In this document: one piece after another, positions 33,785-46,142 of the stretch
Layout: every line of letters begins with the position of its first letter
Numbering within the stretch: position 1 is the stretch's first letter
DNA from: Tubulanus polymorphus
Taxonomy: Eukaryota; Nemertea; Palaeonemertea; Tubulaniformes; Tubulanidae
Direction: 5' to 3'
Length of the DNA: 60,000 bases
Assembly (NCBI RefSeq): GCF_964204645.1
Contig: NC_134027.1
Location: 789,501-849,500 of the forward strand
Notes under the pieces: model-generated
The model's input: only the letters and a program-made list of their open reading frames with translations
Told to the model about the DNA's origin: nothing
The model's database searches: none
Made by a program: the position numbers and the translations under genes

Positions 33785-35742
33785 TCATAATAAAGTTATT
33801 TGACTTCGTCCGTCTGCGCTATCGTGCGTCGTTGATATATATGTATTTCTACTTAAATATTCATTTTGTTCATTTTCTTTGATAAGTTGTTGGGCTATCA
33901 TAAAACCCGTGGGCCTCTGGGCACTGCGCACTCGCGGTCCATCATCCGTTAAACGCGTATTATACTCGGGCGTCGAAGAGCGAAAACTTAAACACGAATC
34001 CGTGACGTCATCGGAATCGGCGTCGTCTAACGTGACGTCATCGGTTAATGCCGAAGCGTCATGAATTTCGCCGTCTGCGTCATAGGAATTGTTACCGAAA
34101 GGGACATCTATTTCAGATCCGTCCAAATTGTATTCGGTGTCATTGATTTCGCGGTGTTTAAAGTTTGAACGGTTCAAAGCCCGATGCATGGCGTTAGGTA
34201 AACTGTATTCTGAAGTCCACGTTGAGACGCTACACAAACTGTCCTCGTTATGAGACACATCAGCATCGTTGCTTAAAACGCTAGTGTTTAATTCGCTACA
34301 GGATAAAGAGCGACGTTTTAAGATACTGACTTCGTGCTCTTTTTCGAGTTGATGAAGTCTAGAGCGACAGTGTTCGTTTTCTTCCGCCATTTTCTCTATA
34401 GTCCGTTTCAGAATTCCTTTAGGCGGACTCATAGCTGCTTCAAGCGAAGTTTCTGAAAGTCCTGAAATCTGCGCAAAACTTTTGTCGCTGTCACAGTTAC
34501 TGGCGAAGATGCTTTCTATTTTAGTTTTCTTCATTATCTGACTGGTTTCGGGCCCGGTTTCGCCAGTATTAGCATCGGTAGTTGTAAGGTGAATATTTTG
34601 GTCGGAATTTCGTCGTTTGGGAGAAGAGGTTCCAACAATGTCATCTGACCGGAAGCAGGAAGTTAGTCTCCTAGGTAACGGAGCAGCCGAACCACGACGA
34701 CGCGCAGGCGTCAAATGACTATTTAATTCGCTATAATGACTAGAGAACGAGGTATCAGAGAAATCGCTGTTGAAATTTTCAACCGAATGACTCCGACGGA
34801 TTGGAGAGTTCCTTTGTTGCCTGCAAGATGAACATGCCGATCTGGTTAAGGATTCGTTTCGCTGTTTCGCTCGGCGATAATCGCGTTTCGCTGTCGAAAG
34901 TTGTTTTTCTAAATCGTTAATTTTCGACGTCAACATCGAAATCATTACGTTCAATTTGGCGGTACAGTCCGTTTCTAAATCTTTGAATTTCCTTTCGATG
35001 TTTTCTTTGTCGGATTTCTCTCGTTTATAAAGCGAGCGATATCGTTTCGCTAACAGCGTCATTTTATCGAGATTTTCCTGTAACGTCGGGTCGGAGCACG
35101 GTGGACTTTGATAAACGGAGATACCGCTATCGGACGAGGTACACTGAGGTATCGGATCGTTTCGCGGGGTAACTGTAGAAATGCAGCTGTTACAGGCGCA
35201 GCTGCATTGGCATTCGTTCTGCATCTGCGGCACTTCCATTTCCTCAAAGTTCAAACGACAGCGCGTCGCTTGTCGAATCTGCGTTCGTTCGTCATTCGAC
35301 TCTACGCTACGATATTCCACTTTCGACACTCTCGCGCTCATTTCAGAACATTGCGACGACGAATCGAATGAGTTTCGTCTTTCGATATCCGACGATAGAT
35401 ATAATACATCAGACGCGCTTCTCGATTCATAAGACATTCGATTAACGCGATTTGGCATTCGCTGACTTCTTCGTCGACGCTGGTCGTGATGACGATAATT
35501 TCTACCGTCTCCGACGTCGCTGATACTGCAGCGCCGTCTATAGCCGTCGTCAGGACGAAAGAATTCGTCGCTTTGAGTCGAAGTCGTATCAGATTCGCGA
35601 TATTCGTCAATTCTATATTCGATAACGCTTGAAGATTGGTTCGCAGTCGTCTCTGCGCCGAGTGACGATAACTCGCTGAATTCTTGTATCGTTACGTCGT
35701 CAGATAGAATACATTCCAATCCGAACTGAGCATCGTAAAACC
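33785..35742 (-). other. 1.96-kb terminal exon: tail with coiled coils, RRxS sites and a Cys cluster
   Basis: One exon encodes residues 460-1111. It has an acidic and Ser-rich start, a cysteine cluster CQCSCACNSC (about 637-646) and a later CSSC, a coiled coil at about 678-759 (SLYKREKSDKENIERKFKDL is its core), a second short helix at about 907-932, and many basophilic sites (RRCS, RRNS, RRGS, RRNS and the RRSHS and RRSLS forms). The exon ends with TGA at 33785-33787. The splice to the kinase exon is in phase and restores a glycine codon. No domain is recognised in it. Confidence 0.8.
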
Positions 35743-38700
35743 CTACAACGAAATACATTCAAATGTTAAAATCAATTTCAAGCAAAAATCAAATAACGAT
35801 TTTACACGTTAAAGTTTCACTGAGAACCTTAGTGTCAGTGGTATATCGCTAACGCGACCCCTGTCGGCAATTTCGACGTAAAATAACGACTACGTGACTG
35901 GGTGGGTGGTTCACGCGAGCTCTTTAGTATAGGCAGTATACGGAGCTCCGCGAACCGGCCATTCTCAGGACTGGGTGAAGTTAAAGTCAGCAGGATCAGC
36001 CAGTCGGTCATAAGTTGTTGAAATCGAGCCGGATCCAGTTCACAATTTCTGCGTTAACTTACTGAAAGTTAACTTGAGTCTTAAGTCACAACTGAGGAAC
36101 TGAATCCTGGTGGATAAAATATAGTAGTGACAATCTTGTTCGGCCACCAGTTAAAAGAGATATAGCCAACGAGAAGCCGAGGTCGTGCATGTGACGTCAT
36201 GGTTTTTGCCTGTGACGTCGTCAGGTCTTTGCTGATTATTGTTGGAGACTTGCCAAACATAACAAAAAAGGATAATCAGTGGATTTACAAACTCCAGGGG
36301 TCTTTCACATGAATCACTTATTGTGTTTGACCATCAATAGATGGCGTAGTAAGTCACGTGGAAAAAGCGCATGGCTGCAGGGCCATAGAACCGCTCTGCT
36401 TCAACTAACTCACCGTCATCAATGTCCATATCGGTCGGCCATGTTTGAATCTGTCTCTGTAAGTCAGCGAAACTGGGTCTGATTTGTGGAACAGCGTATA
36501 AACAAGCTTGCATTAACTGATCGACTGCGTGCCACATTAAACTGTCATTAGGCCATTTATAATTATGAATCTGAAAATTGGATGGTAAAAAATTACACAG
36601 TTACATAAGCGTTCATTAGTTAGTTTTACAAAAGCGAGTGATTAAGTCACTCACTGTGGTGACTGTCACCCTGGGGATTTCGGCAATTTTTGTTTTTTTC
36701 TGTTGTGATGTCAAGTGACGCTATAATCATTATTTAAAAAAAACCACTATGGATATAAAGTTAGGTTTGTTCAGTGCGCACATTAAAGTGGTTTTCATCC
36801 AGTAGGATCAGATTTAATCGTAAAACGAGAGGTTTTAACAAATTTTGAGTTCGTCGTGAATTCCCGTGTATCGAGAGGCGCTGTGATTGAGGTAAGAATT
36901 TATTTGGAATAGCAAAACATTTACTTGGATTCTCTTAACGAAAAAACCCAAGAAGGAAAAGACTAAGATTCTAGATACATTCCGGCTGTAGCATTTTGCT
37001 GGTCTTGTTTCATTGTTACAACTGTTCTTGCATATCAAATCAGTTTTGAAAATGGCTCATTGTCAGTCTAAACGTCTATACATCTTTCTCGTAAGCGTTG
37101 TACATTAGACGATATGATAAATAGTCACCGAACAGCCTGTATAGACTCAAGTCCCATTTCTGGACCCGGATTCACGTAAGTTAAATTTCAACCAACCCGG
37201 GTCCTGTTACGTAAATTATGGTATATTTACCTTAGAAATAGTGAGCGAACCACTTTTACTGTTTGAATCACAGAACATCGTCCATAATATCAAACCAAAC
37301 GCCCAAACATCAGAGGTTGAAGCACTCGTCTGTCCTTCAACCAACTCGGGTGGACAAATTAGAACTTTAGTTTTACTTATGAATTTGTCCGGTAAAGGTT
37401 CCTTGTCCTCTTCAAATCTGGAATTGAAATTGGGAATTCATCAGAACGTCGAATGTGGAAGACAAAATTATGACAAGGGAAATAAATGGCTGGGATACCG
37501 CAAAAAGACGCTTTAGTAGATTTAACATCGTTGTAAGAAACGGATGAAAATATTTTCAGTTGAATCCTTGAAATCGATTATTCTAATCAACATCGCGCTT
37601 CGATTATTCATAATCACAAAATTACGTCTTAAGTTTCTGGTAACTTTCATTCATTCGAGCTCTTAATTTTTCTGATCATTTCATTCAATCGTTTAATGCG
37701 TGATATTTAAATGAATGACTCGTTAGAAACCCCCGTTGATAATTTCTACAAATCGTGTCGAGAGAGTTGTGCGTATAGCGTGTTGCCTCCCGTCATGTTA
37801 CCCGGCAGACGACACGCTATTTTACCGCATGGGACTCTCTACTCCACTACGGTGAATATACAATCGTACCGTGCGTGCGTGTGATACACGAATTGAAGAG
37901 AAAATTCCTCTCAACCCGGGGACACTTACCTGGCATAATGAAAACCCGCGATTCTCACAGTTCCCGAACTTTTGTCGACAAAACAATTCTCAGTAGTCTA
38001 GAAAAAATAAACCCGGTGTTAAAGGTGATGTTTATTTAGATGTTTTCAAGGTCGATTGTTTTCAAGGTCGAATAAATGTTTATGAACCCACGACCCCCAG
38101 CTTGACAAAAAACCTTGACTCACGAATTAAATCAAGTTCTTCTTTAATTCTGTATATCTGGAATCGATTCAGGGGTTAACCCGTTTTGTGAAACTGGGCC
38201 ATGGGTTAGGGGCACATTTTTGTCTTGAATTGTGAAATTTGGGCACGAGCTGAAATGAATCGTTTAGTTTACGGGACATGTTATAAACCTACCAGTTCGT
38301 TATGGACGATGCCCCGTTTCTCGATGTAAACCATCGCGTTACAGATTTGTTTAGCGAATGAAAGTAGTTCGTTAGGTTTGTCTAAACGACTGCGACCTCG
38401 TTCGCGTAGGTATTCCTGAAGGGTTACTACAGAAAAAAACAAACAGAAAATGTAGAGAAAAATATGAGAAAAAAAGGAGTTTCAAATGGTTCACCTTTGA
38501 TAGAGCCGAGTCGCTGTGGCGATAATATACAAATTCCCAACAGTATTCATGAAGATGACTATATATATATATATATTGTCGAAATGTTGGAGAAACTACA
38601 CTAACTCAAGGAAACACTTTTGGAATATATTTTAATTTTTTAAATGTGGGATTTTTTTATATATCAGTTAAAATGGTATTTCTAAAGCTTAAAAATTCTG

Positions 38701-41700
38701 ATGGAAAAATCTCCAAACAGCAACAAGAAGTAAATCAGGAACGAAATTTTGAAACTAAAATTCTTACCATTTCCAGGGTTTTTAAGAACGACACACAATC
38801 GTGAATCGATGAAGCCGATTCCTTGTAGTTTAACAATGTTTTCATGTTCCAAACATCTAAAAAGATTATTCTAAAACATTTCACACGATGATCGCTGATA
38901 ATTGAAGATGGTTCCAGTGTAGAATTTAGAGATTTGTAACTTACGCGAATAAAGGAATTTGTTTCTGCAAAAGTTTTTCATCCGATTTTCTAGATTTATT
39001 TTTCATACAATAAACCGTGACGTCACCTTTGTTCTTCAAAGATCCGGGTCTGACATTCTGAAATATCAAATCATAATACAAGGTATTGTCGTCAATTGCA
39101 TTAGATAGTGAATTTTCTGATGGAAACCGACATGGCAGCCCAACACGAATTATGGAATTTTTTCTACAATTGTTTTTCGCATAATATCCTGGACTTCTTC
39201 GTTTTCACCAACAGTTGGAATGATTCTCAATTCAAACAATAGTCAAGAGGAAAAAGAACATTGCTACAAGACCTCAGTCTTCAGAAGTGAGAATATCGTC
39301 GTTCCAGTCGTAGAGACCCGCTGATAGAAACCCTAGCTTTAATGACACAGATTGTGGACAGCCTGTAGTCTATGCTATCATTGATCTATTTATTGATATA
39401 TCAATATTTATTGATTGCCTGAGAGATATGCCTTACCCATGGAAACCGATCTTCCAATCTATAACTGTTCTGTACTGCTATATTTGACACGTCCAACAAC
39501 AGTAATCTGTTGATGCTTTCGGTAAGAGGGTATTTCTCCAATTTCAGACCTAGAGAAGAAAAGAAATTTCATTTTTGAGACTACCTGAGCGTATCATAAA
39601 ACCATGAAATTCGACAAGTTCTTGTTTAAGTACTATTTGGATTAAAAAATTGAAAATGAATTGATTCTAAAGTCAAACTTGAGTCAAACTTAACCAAAAA
39701 CATGGCTTCCTTTTTTAATGTTTGTGATTTTGAATTTAACGATTTAAAACTCTGTTGGAGCCCGAATTCCAACCGGTTTCTTCCCAAAATCCTTACCTTC
39801 TTCATCACCACGGCAATAATCCAGTAATTCTTGTATTGTTGCGAATCTTCGTCTGTTGTTTATATAAAATCGTCTGCTATCTGTTTTATGTATGAACACG
39901 TGATCAATCGACTGACTAGTCCTAGAATGATGAATAAATTAAACATAAATATTTTATGGTATAAAATGATTCCAAAGCCAAATTCACGAAAGCCTTTCAT
40001 AAATTTGGCCCCAGTGCCACGTGGTTATTCGTTAAGATAAATCATAGTTCATTCCAAATGATTTCATCGATCTTATCTGAGACTGTGCAACCGGATTCGA
40101 GATTTACTAACTTAGACTTACCAATGAGATAATATGTATTTCTTTTTATACGTTCGTACTAGAAAACTTCCCTCGCCCTGAAATACGAATTTACAATTTC
40201 AAAACATTTTTAGATTTATACACCGCTTCGTTTTTTGTGGATATTGGGCGCTAAGAATATGATTATTGAAAGAGTCGACACGCGTAGATAGGCTTACCTC
40301 TTGTTTAAGAGCTGATACAGCTAAACTTTGAGGTAATTCTCGATAAAACCACGGCTCTTCGCTGATATCCATCACTTCTATTGACTTCTTATGAACCAAA
40401 CCGTATCGTTCATGACTGAAATTGAAATAGATAGAGTTGTAATGAAAATGACCAAGAGAACAAACACCCAGTTCCACAGAGATTTAACTTTTAAGTGAAG
40501 ATGAACCTCAACCTTTACGGGCAAAAACTAACAAGAAAATTTAGAAAAATTGGCATTTAAGTGTAACATTTCACTAAATAAGTGCCAAGACCTACGGCGC
40601 GACAGTATGAAATCATTTTAGGTGCTGTTTTTATTCTATTACTCAGAAGGCTATCAATTTGCAGTCGAATTTATTTTTACACAATGTAACGTATTGATTG
40701 GATGTCATAGTACACTAACACCCTCGCAATCTCGCCTCAGGTTACTCTCCACAATACAAAGATTCAATTTTAAACATTTTTGTAACGGAAAAAAATCGGA
40801 AATCGAAATTACCTGTTGACAGTAACAGCCCACCACATATCAGAATCAGTCGTGTTTGTTATCAGTATCTTCTCGCCCTTGAATTAGATAAAACGCCACA
40901 AAATAAACAAGTGTAACATTTTAAAAAATGCTATTTTTATATGGCAGGTGTAATTATTTTCTAAAGGCCTCAGCCCTCAGTGAGTTCGGAGTCGAAAACG
41001 TGTGAATTTTACTAATGCGTTTAGCCACCTTTAATTATCTAAATACAAGTGTAAACACTTGTGGTCCTGTTCAAGAATTCGGTCTATTAAATAATCCTAA
41101 TTCGGGGCATGTAATCCGGCAAACCGCAAAATCATAAAACGCAAGCACCGCGCGCAACGACCATATTCATTAGAATAACAACGCCGTGGTGCGTCGTGCA
41201 ATTTATAAAAAGCGAAATTATTGACGATCAATGAAAGTATTTCATACTAAAGTGTGTAAATAAACCATGAATAGAAACTATTACAATTCAATATTAGTTG
41301 TATTATTAATATCACAGCGGTGCGGTATATTTGTTAAGGCACCTGTTCTGCTTTAGACTCTCGTTTTGACCTACCTTCACTAGTTCGAGTTGTTTGCCTG
41401 ATGAGGTGTTTCTCTGCTGTGAGTTCGCACCAGTCGCTACTGCTAAAAATCCGTGGAATATGTTCGAGTCCATCATCATGTCCATACGCTAAAAATATGA
41501 AAACTCCACATTGAATCACAATCGAAAACTATGAAAATTCGGCGATGAAAAAATAGCCTTTGCACCTGAATGCAAAATGGCTCTGAGAGGGAATGCTTTC
41601 AAACATAATACTTTCATAATCAATAGTAAAGTTTAGTTGTAATAGTGCCGGTCCATTAAAGCGCACTTAAATCCAATAAAAATAGTTTTTATAATTGAAG

Positions 41701-42783
41701 CCCATAAAATGAAATCGTTTCTGGTTGACACACGTCAGGCTGTTGTTGGGAATTTTAGTAAATTTCTGTGTCAATGGCTTCGCTTTGTAAAATCAAATAC
41801 CAATTTTGAATGCTTCGATTTCCTAGTCGAATCTGATTCGTACATATCATAAAATGAAACTGGGTCCAGAATCGATCCAGAACTTAACACGATGCTATTT
41901 TTGTTGCATACAAGATATAATGTGTCGACTTGTCTGATAAGGCGACTTTGAACCAGGTTTGGCTATATATTTTCGAGAAGAACGTCTGTCTTTGTTCGGG
42001 CGTTCACAGATATTTATAGGAAGTTAAGATAACGATGAGACTGCCCATCCGTGAAGCCTTATACACTCAAAACACACGACTTAACTTTCTTGAGAGTTTG
42101 CGCGCGGGTTATTGAAGTGTCCGCTAATGGCGCTGACAAATATTGACTTAATCAAATATTTAAGATGTCTTCCCTTTCAACGATACAATCTTAACTATCG
42201 AATGACCAATACAAGATTCAACCACGCGGTAAATTCAACTTTCTCTAAATAGCTTACAATTAGTTAGTTTCTAGTCATCTAGTCATTAAGTCCAAACGAA
42301 TGCGCGGTGTGGCCGTATGTCAATATTGATTCTCCATACTTCAAGATGAATAGTTGCGACTCGTACGGTCGGACGACCGTTTATTGGAGAAAGTTGTTAT
42401 TGTGGAAAATCCAGATAGAAGAAATGGGGCCAGTTCCTCTTTATATGGCGTTACTAGTAGAGACAGGTTTCTCTCCCGCGGCTGCTGCTGCTTGAAAAGT
42501 GTGTGTAACAAAAATGATGATCACTTGCCCCGTTTCCCAGTCTCCTGCTCTGATGACAGATGCAGAAGAGATGAACCCGCATCTATCTCCAGCATCCAAA
42601 TTGTTCTCTTGGTAACAAAGCCCGCACTCCGCTATCAACCCCAGTAATACATAGTCATTCTATCGCCAGTATTTTGTTATTTTCCGGCTGCATTTTTCAA
42701 TACAATTTAAAAAACAGATTTCGAGGTAATGGTTGACTTACCGTGGACGTTGCCATGACAACGGGCTGTTTCTGTCTCATTTT
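33785..42783 (-). CDS. SH3-SH2-pseudokinase with a 650-residue coiled-coil tail
   Basis: The 14 coding exons join in phase: 42783-42742 (ATG at 42780), 41488-41375, 40877-40813, 40415-40298, 40177-40122, 39921-39797, 39549-39437, 39057-38945, 38856-38768, 38426-38293, 37997-37930, 37417-37231, 36570-36414 and 35742-33785. All have GT-AG borders, and together they give about 1111 residues. The order is SH3 (about 22-88), SH2 (about 95-185), a kinase fold (about 200-451) and a tail. This is the Src/Abl order, and the long tail recalls Abl, but the kinase is degenerate at every catalytic motif, so it probably acts as a phosphotyrosine- and proline-binding scaffold. The first coding exon has a strong acceptor, so a 5' UTR exon lies upstream. 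No orthologue is recognised. The domain calls are firm; the first exon is less certain. Confidence 0.85.
36414..39057 (-). other. pseudokinase domain exons
   Basis: An ungapped match to Src over the N-lobe places EDRFPWNV where the glycine loop should be (no glycines) and VTVY where VAIK should be (Lys to Tyr, about residue 226). The catalytic loop is HNELTTEN (HRD becomes HNE; the later Asn is kept). DFG is GFH inside AGFHYAR (about 340-342). APE is PPE. Structural landmarks remain: HENIVKL, SDVWAFGLILW and IRPSF. These residues argue strongly against ordinary phosphotransfer. The C-lobe fold appears intact. Confidence 0.85.
39437..40177 (-). other. SH2 domain exons of the pseudokinase gene
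   Basis: Exons 40177-40122, 39921-39797 and 39549-39437 complete an SH2 that starts in the exon before. GEGSFLVRTYKKKYILSHW holds the FLVR motif, and its arginine (about residue 120) would hold phosphotyrosine. IDHVFIHKTDSRRFYI is the central strand pair, and FATIQELLDYC is the second helix. All landmarks are in place, so this domain looks functional, unlike the kinase. The remaining codons are the SH2-kinase linker. Confidence 0.85.
40298..41488 (-). other. SH3 domain exons of the pseudokinase gene
   Basis: Exons 41488-41375, 40877-40813 and 40415-40298 encode a compact SH3: NIFHGFLAVATG at the ALYDY position, LELVKGEKILI for the usual LSFxKGE strand, DSDMWWAVTV for the DWWxA strand, then ERYGLVHKKSIEV in place of GYIPSNYV. 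The WW pair survives, but the PSNY tyrosine of the proline-binding groove is gone, so ligand choice may be altered. The block runs without a break into the SH2 start, EEPWFYREL. Confidence 0.8.
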
Positions 42784-44400
42784 CTGAAGAAAAAAGAAAA
42801 AGGCAGAAAAATTAAAGATGAGAAAATTGTGTGTAAATGTAGGGGGCATTGCCCTGCGTCGGTGAAACAACAGGATGGTCCAGGGGTTACTTTAGCCAAT
42901 TTCTTTAGCCAATAACATTAAGACCAGTCTTAAGATTTAAGACAATTTTTTGAGCCCTTTCGTCACGACGTACAACTGGTGCTTGGCTGACGATGTACAT
43001 GAAATCAATCTGAGACTAATTCAGAGTTAGCGGCTACAATCTACATCGTTTTCACGGCATACATTCGATCAGATAGACAGCTTTAGCCGACCATGATGCT
43101 AGTTTGATATTTCGGTCAACGATTTCTAAATAGACACTTTGTGAAATAAATAGTATTTTCAATGTTTTGTGATAACGACATGAGAGACCATCATGAGAGC
43201 TGCACATTTATATATGCATGAATAGTGTTTATGTAATTGGTAATCGATGATGGCCAAACATAGAAATAAAATAAGTGTTACATTTATACCAATGGTTGTT
43301 TGTATTTTCAGAGAAAATTTTTCTTTTATCTATGAGTTAAATGAAATAGAATTGACATTTCACAGAAAATGAAGAGATTCTCCATAGGTATATACATCAT
43401 CGCGCATAAATACTGGATGGATCCTATTCTCGGTTTCTCGGTGTTATGAGTTTGACTTAACGCTGAGTTAAAAATAGATCATTTTAGATCATTTTCAATG
43501 TTTTAACTTTTAAGAGTCAGATCTTAACTCATAACTGTGAAACTGGATCCTTTAAACAATGTCTAGAAAGAAATACCAAGTCTAAGAAATCTTACAAACA
43601 AATTCACGCATTTTCTTTCCTGAGAATATATTTCAAATTGATAATCATAATGATAATATGACAAATCGACGGCCCATACGCGTTAAGATAAGCCTTCAAT
43701 CAAGCTCGGGTCGTCGCGATCATTGTCTTAATAGCAGAAACTATAAAAAATATTATTAGTAATTAATAAGTATTTTAGGATCATACCTTTTAATACATTT
43801 GTGACGTGTCAAAATTTTCCCGATCCGACGTTCAACACGCAACAGCCGAATACAACTTACTTAAGACAACGTCGAGTATTCTTTACTTATAACTAAGAGA
43901 GTCGGTTCTTAGTAATGAATGAAAGATATCATAGAAAGTTTTAATAATTCTCAGACAATCACGCGAAAAATACTATATAAACACACTCACAACAGAGCTG
44001 AGTTCCGATACAGAGATCTAGTTATTACGGCATTCAGTCACGCGATCCGGCCGCTTAAGGGGGTAGCTTCTAGCTACTGAAAAATAGCGAGTACCAAACA
44101 TACTCAGACTCGTATAGAAAAGGGTTCGCCGTTAGCGAGAATCTAATTTTACGATTGTATTGAGTAAAACAAGGCGGTTGAATACTGGGAATTGTTTTGT
44201 TACATCAGAACGACGCTTTCAGGTGTCAATAGATATCATTGGACTATTCACTGGCGAATTTAATTATAGTTAATTATGAGCACCGTCTTTCACGCGTCTT
44301 GAGTGTGTAATTGGGCTTGGCGATAGGAGGGGGTTTTACGAAGTGGCATTAATTTTTCAGGAAATCACCAGGAGTCCCCCCGAACCGTCCCGGGATCCCC
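42784..44400. other. upstream region of the pseudokinase gene
   Basis: No coding exon is seen. It should contain the 5' UTR exon and promoter. A TATATAA motif lies at about 43974, and a palindromic repeat with AACTCATAACTGTGAAACTG at about 43440-43555 belongs to a dispersed family. Confidence 0.35.
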
Positions 44401-46142
44401 TGGTCTGCCTTTAACATTTCTACGAATATCCACAAGTGCTTCTGGCTAAAATATACGCAGGGAGTGGAAGCTCCTGTTCCTCGTTAACGTGAAAATAGCT
44501 CGAAGACATTCCGGTAACGGTGAACGTGTCTACGCTAAATAAGGTCGTTAAGATTTCGATCGAAATAAGATAAAAGCCCGTTAGAAGTTTCAAGGAGAAT
44601 ATTCGTGGCAAATATCCCTTTCATCTATAGGTCAATTGGTATGATTTACTGCTCGGTTTCAAGAAAAAGATTTTATCCAAATAATTTTCTAAAAGTCTAC
44701 AGACTTATTAACTTATCATCATCGGTAAACAGATTTAAACAGATTAAAGACGAAATTTATTTATCAAATCAAAGATTAGAAAACACAATGTTTTGGACTC
44801 TCGCTAGAGACCATCATCAGGTTTATTTTTGAACTTTTGAATTTGTTGTAATAAAGTGGGTTTTAAATGAATCATCTATTCTCCATGTTTCGGTGTACCC
44901 GGCTATTACACTACTTTTTACTATTGTTTCGATAACTATTGTTACTATTTTCTCATAGATAATATTCATGAAAATGCACAGCTTTATTCCTGAAAGTCCC
45001 TACATAAATTACACTACTCACACATTGACAGGATGAAAGATGTAATTGAATGTTACGCGTATTGCTGTTATAAAGGTTGCTGCGAGGGCCACAGGCAATT
45101 CTCAAATTCGTGCTATTACGGCAATTTTCACAAGGCATTTGATCAATACATACATGTATATATTTGGTTATCGGATCAATTTGTTCCTTTAAATGATTTT
45201 CGGTTTTGTGTTGTTGCATGTCAAGCAAATCAACCGAATGCTAAATAAAGCATTGTCTTAAGGGTACACTATGTGTAAGCTATGTTCCCAGGCTTCTTAG
45301 GTCATATAGGGCCTAACTACAATATCATACTTGTGTCAACAGTGGTGGGATCCAGTTCCATAGTTTTGTGGGTATCCATTGACTTCGAATCCATTCCACT
45401 CATTGGAACGGGTTCTATTGGATCCGTTCTACAAGGAGCCATCTTCGGGAAATGATCTTAAAGTGATTTGTCTTCATTCTGTGAGGAAATTCTATTCAAT
45501 TCTATATTCTTTTCTATACGAGTCGTCACGTGTTAGACAATCGAGTTCGCACATTTTCAATCACGACATACAAATATTGATCGATCAAGTTTGAATCGAA
45601 CGCAAATAACGGTCACCCGCCAATTTAAATATTCATGACGTAAAAGTGGTCAATCCTGGGAAAACTATTAGAAATCGAGAACAAACATTATATAACGCAC
45701 CAGGTTGAGAATGTGTCATTTAATTTGAAAGTTTGAATCGCTCGAAACCTATTTTGAAAAGGATGACATGGACGAATGTTGGTTTAAAGCTGACATGGCT
45801 CCCGGCAATGAGTAACTCAAACCGGCGTCAGCCACAAGCGAATGAACAAATTGTGGATGTCCGTTGTTCCTTGGAGTAATCAAATGATTAATTGTTTTAA
45901 GACGAATTCTGTTAGATTTGCAAAACCACAGCGTATTGCCCAATAAACTAAACCGTAAACTGTAAACTGCCAGGATTAAAGAATTTTGAAGAGTCAAACC
46001 TGATTTTGATTGTTTTCACGAATGATTCAAACGTCAACTTTTTAACGGTAACGTTGTATTAATATATTGAACAATGGAAATAAATCGTTTTTGAGCGTAA
46101 AACACTCGCACGAAACTGAATCTCTGTTCACTTGCCCATATG
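44401..46142. other. no confident gene
   Basis: Several short frames lie here, including a Cys-rich one on each strand at 44953-45248. None has a convincing start, splice context or family. AATAAA motifs at about 44851 and 45245 (plus) and near 44990 (minus) could be polyadenylation signals. Confidence 0.3.

Noticed and set aside
35059-35610. Short frames on both strands inside the pseudokinase tail exon
   Set aside because: Shadows of the long real frame, without splice or start support.
36414-39057. Assignment of the kinase fold to the JAK pseudokinase (JH2) family
   Set aside because: The PPE motif is shared, but an SH3 precedes the SH2 and there is no second kinase domain, so the Src/Abl-type layout fits better.
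42441-42647. Minus-strand frame with an alanine run
   Set aside because: The run comes from a short GCT repeat. The start is not supported and no splice sites connect it to the pseudokinase gene.
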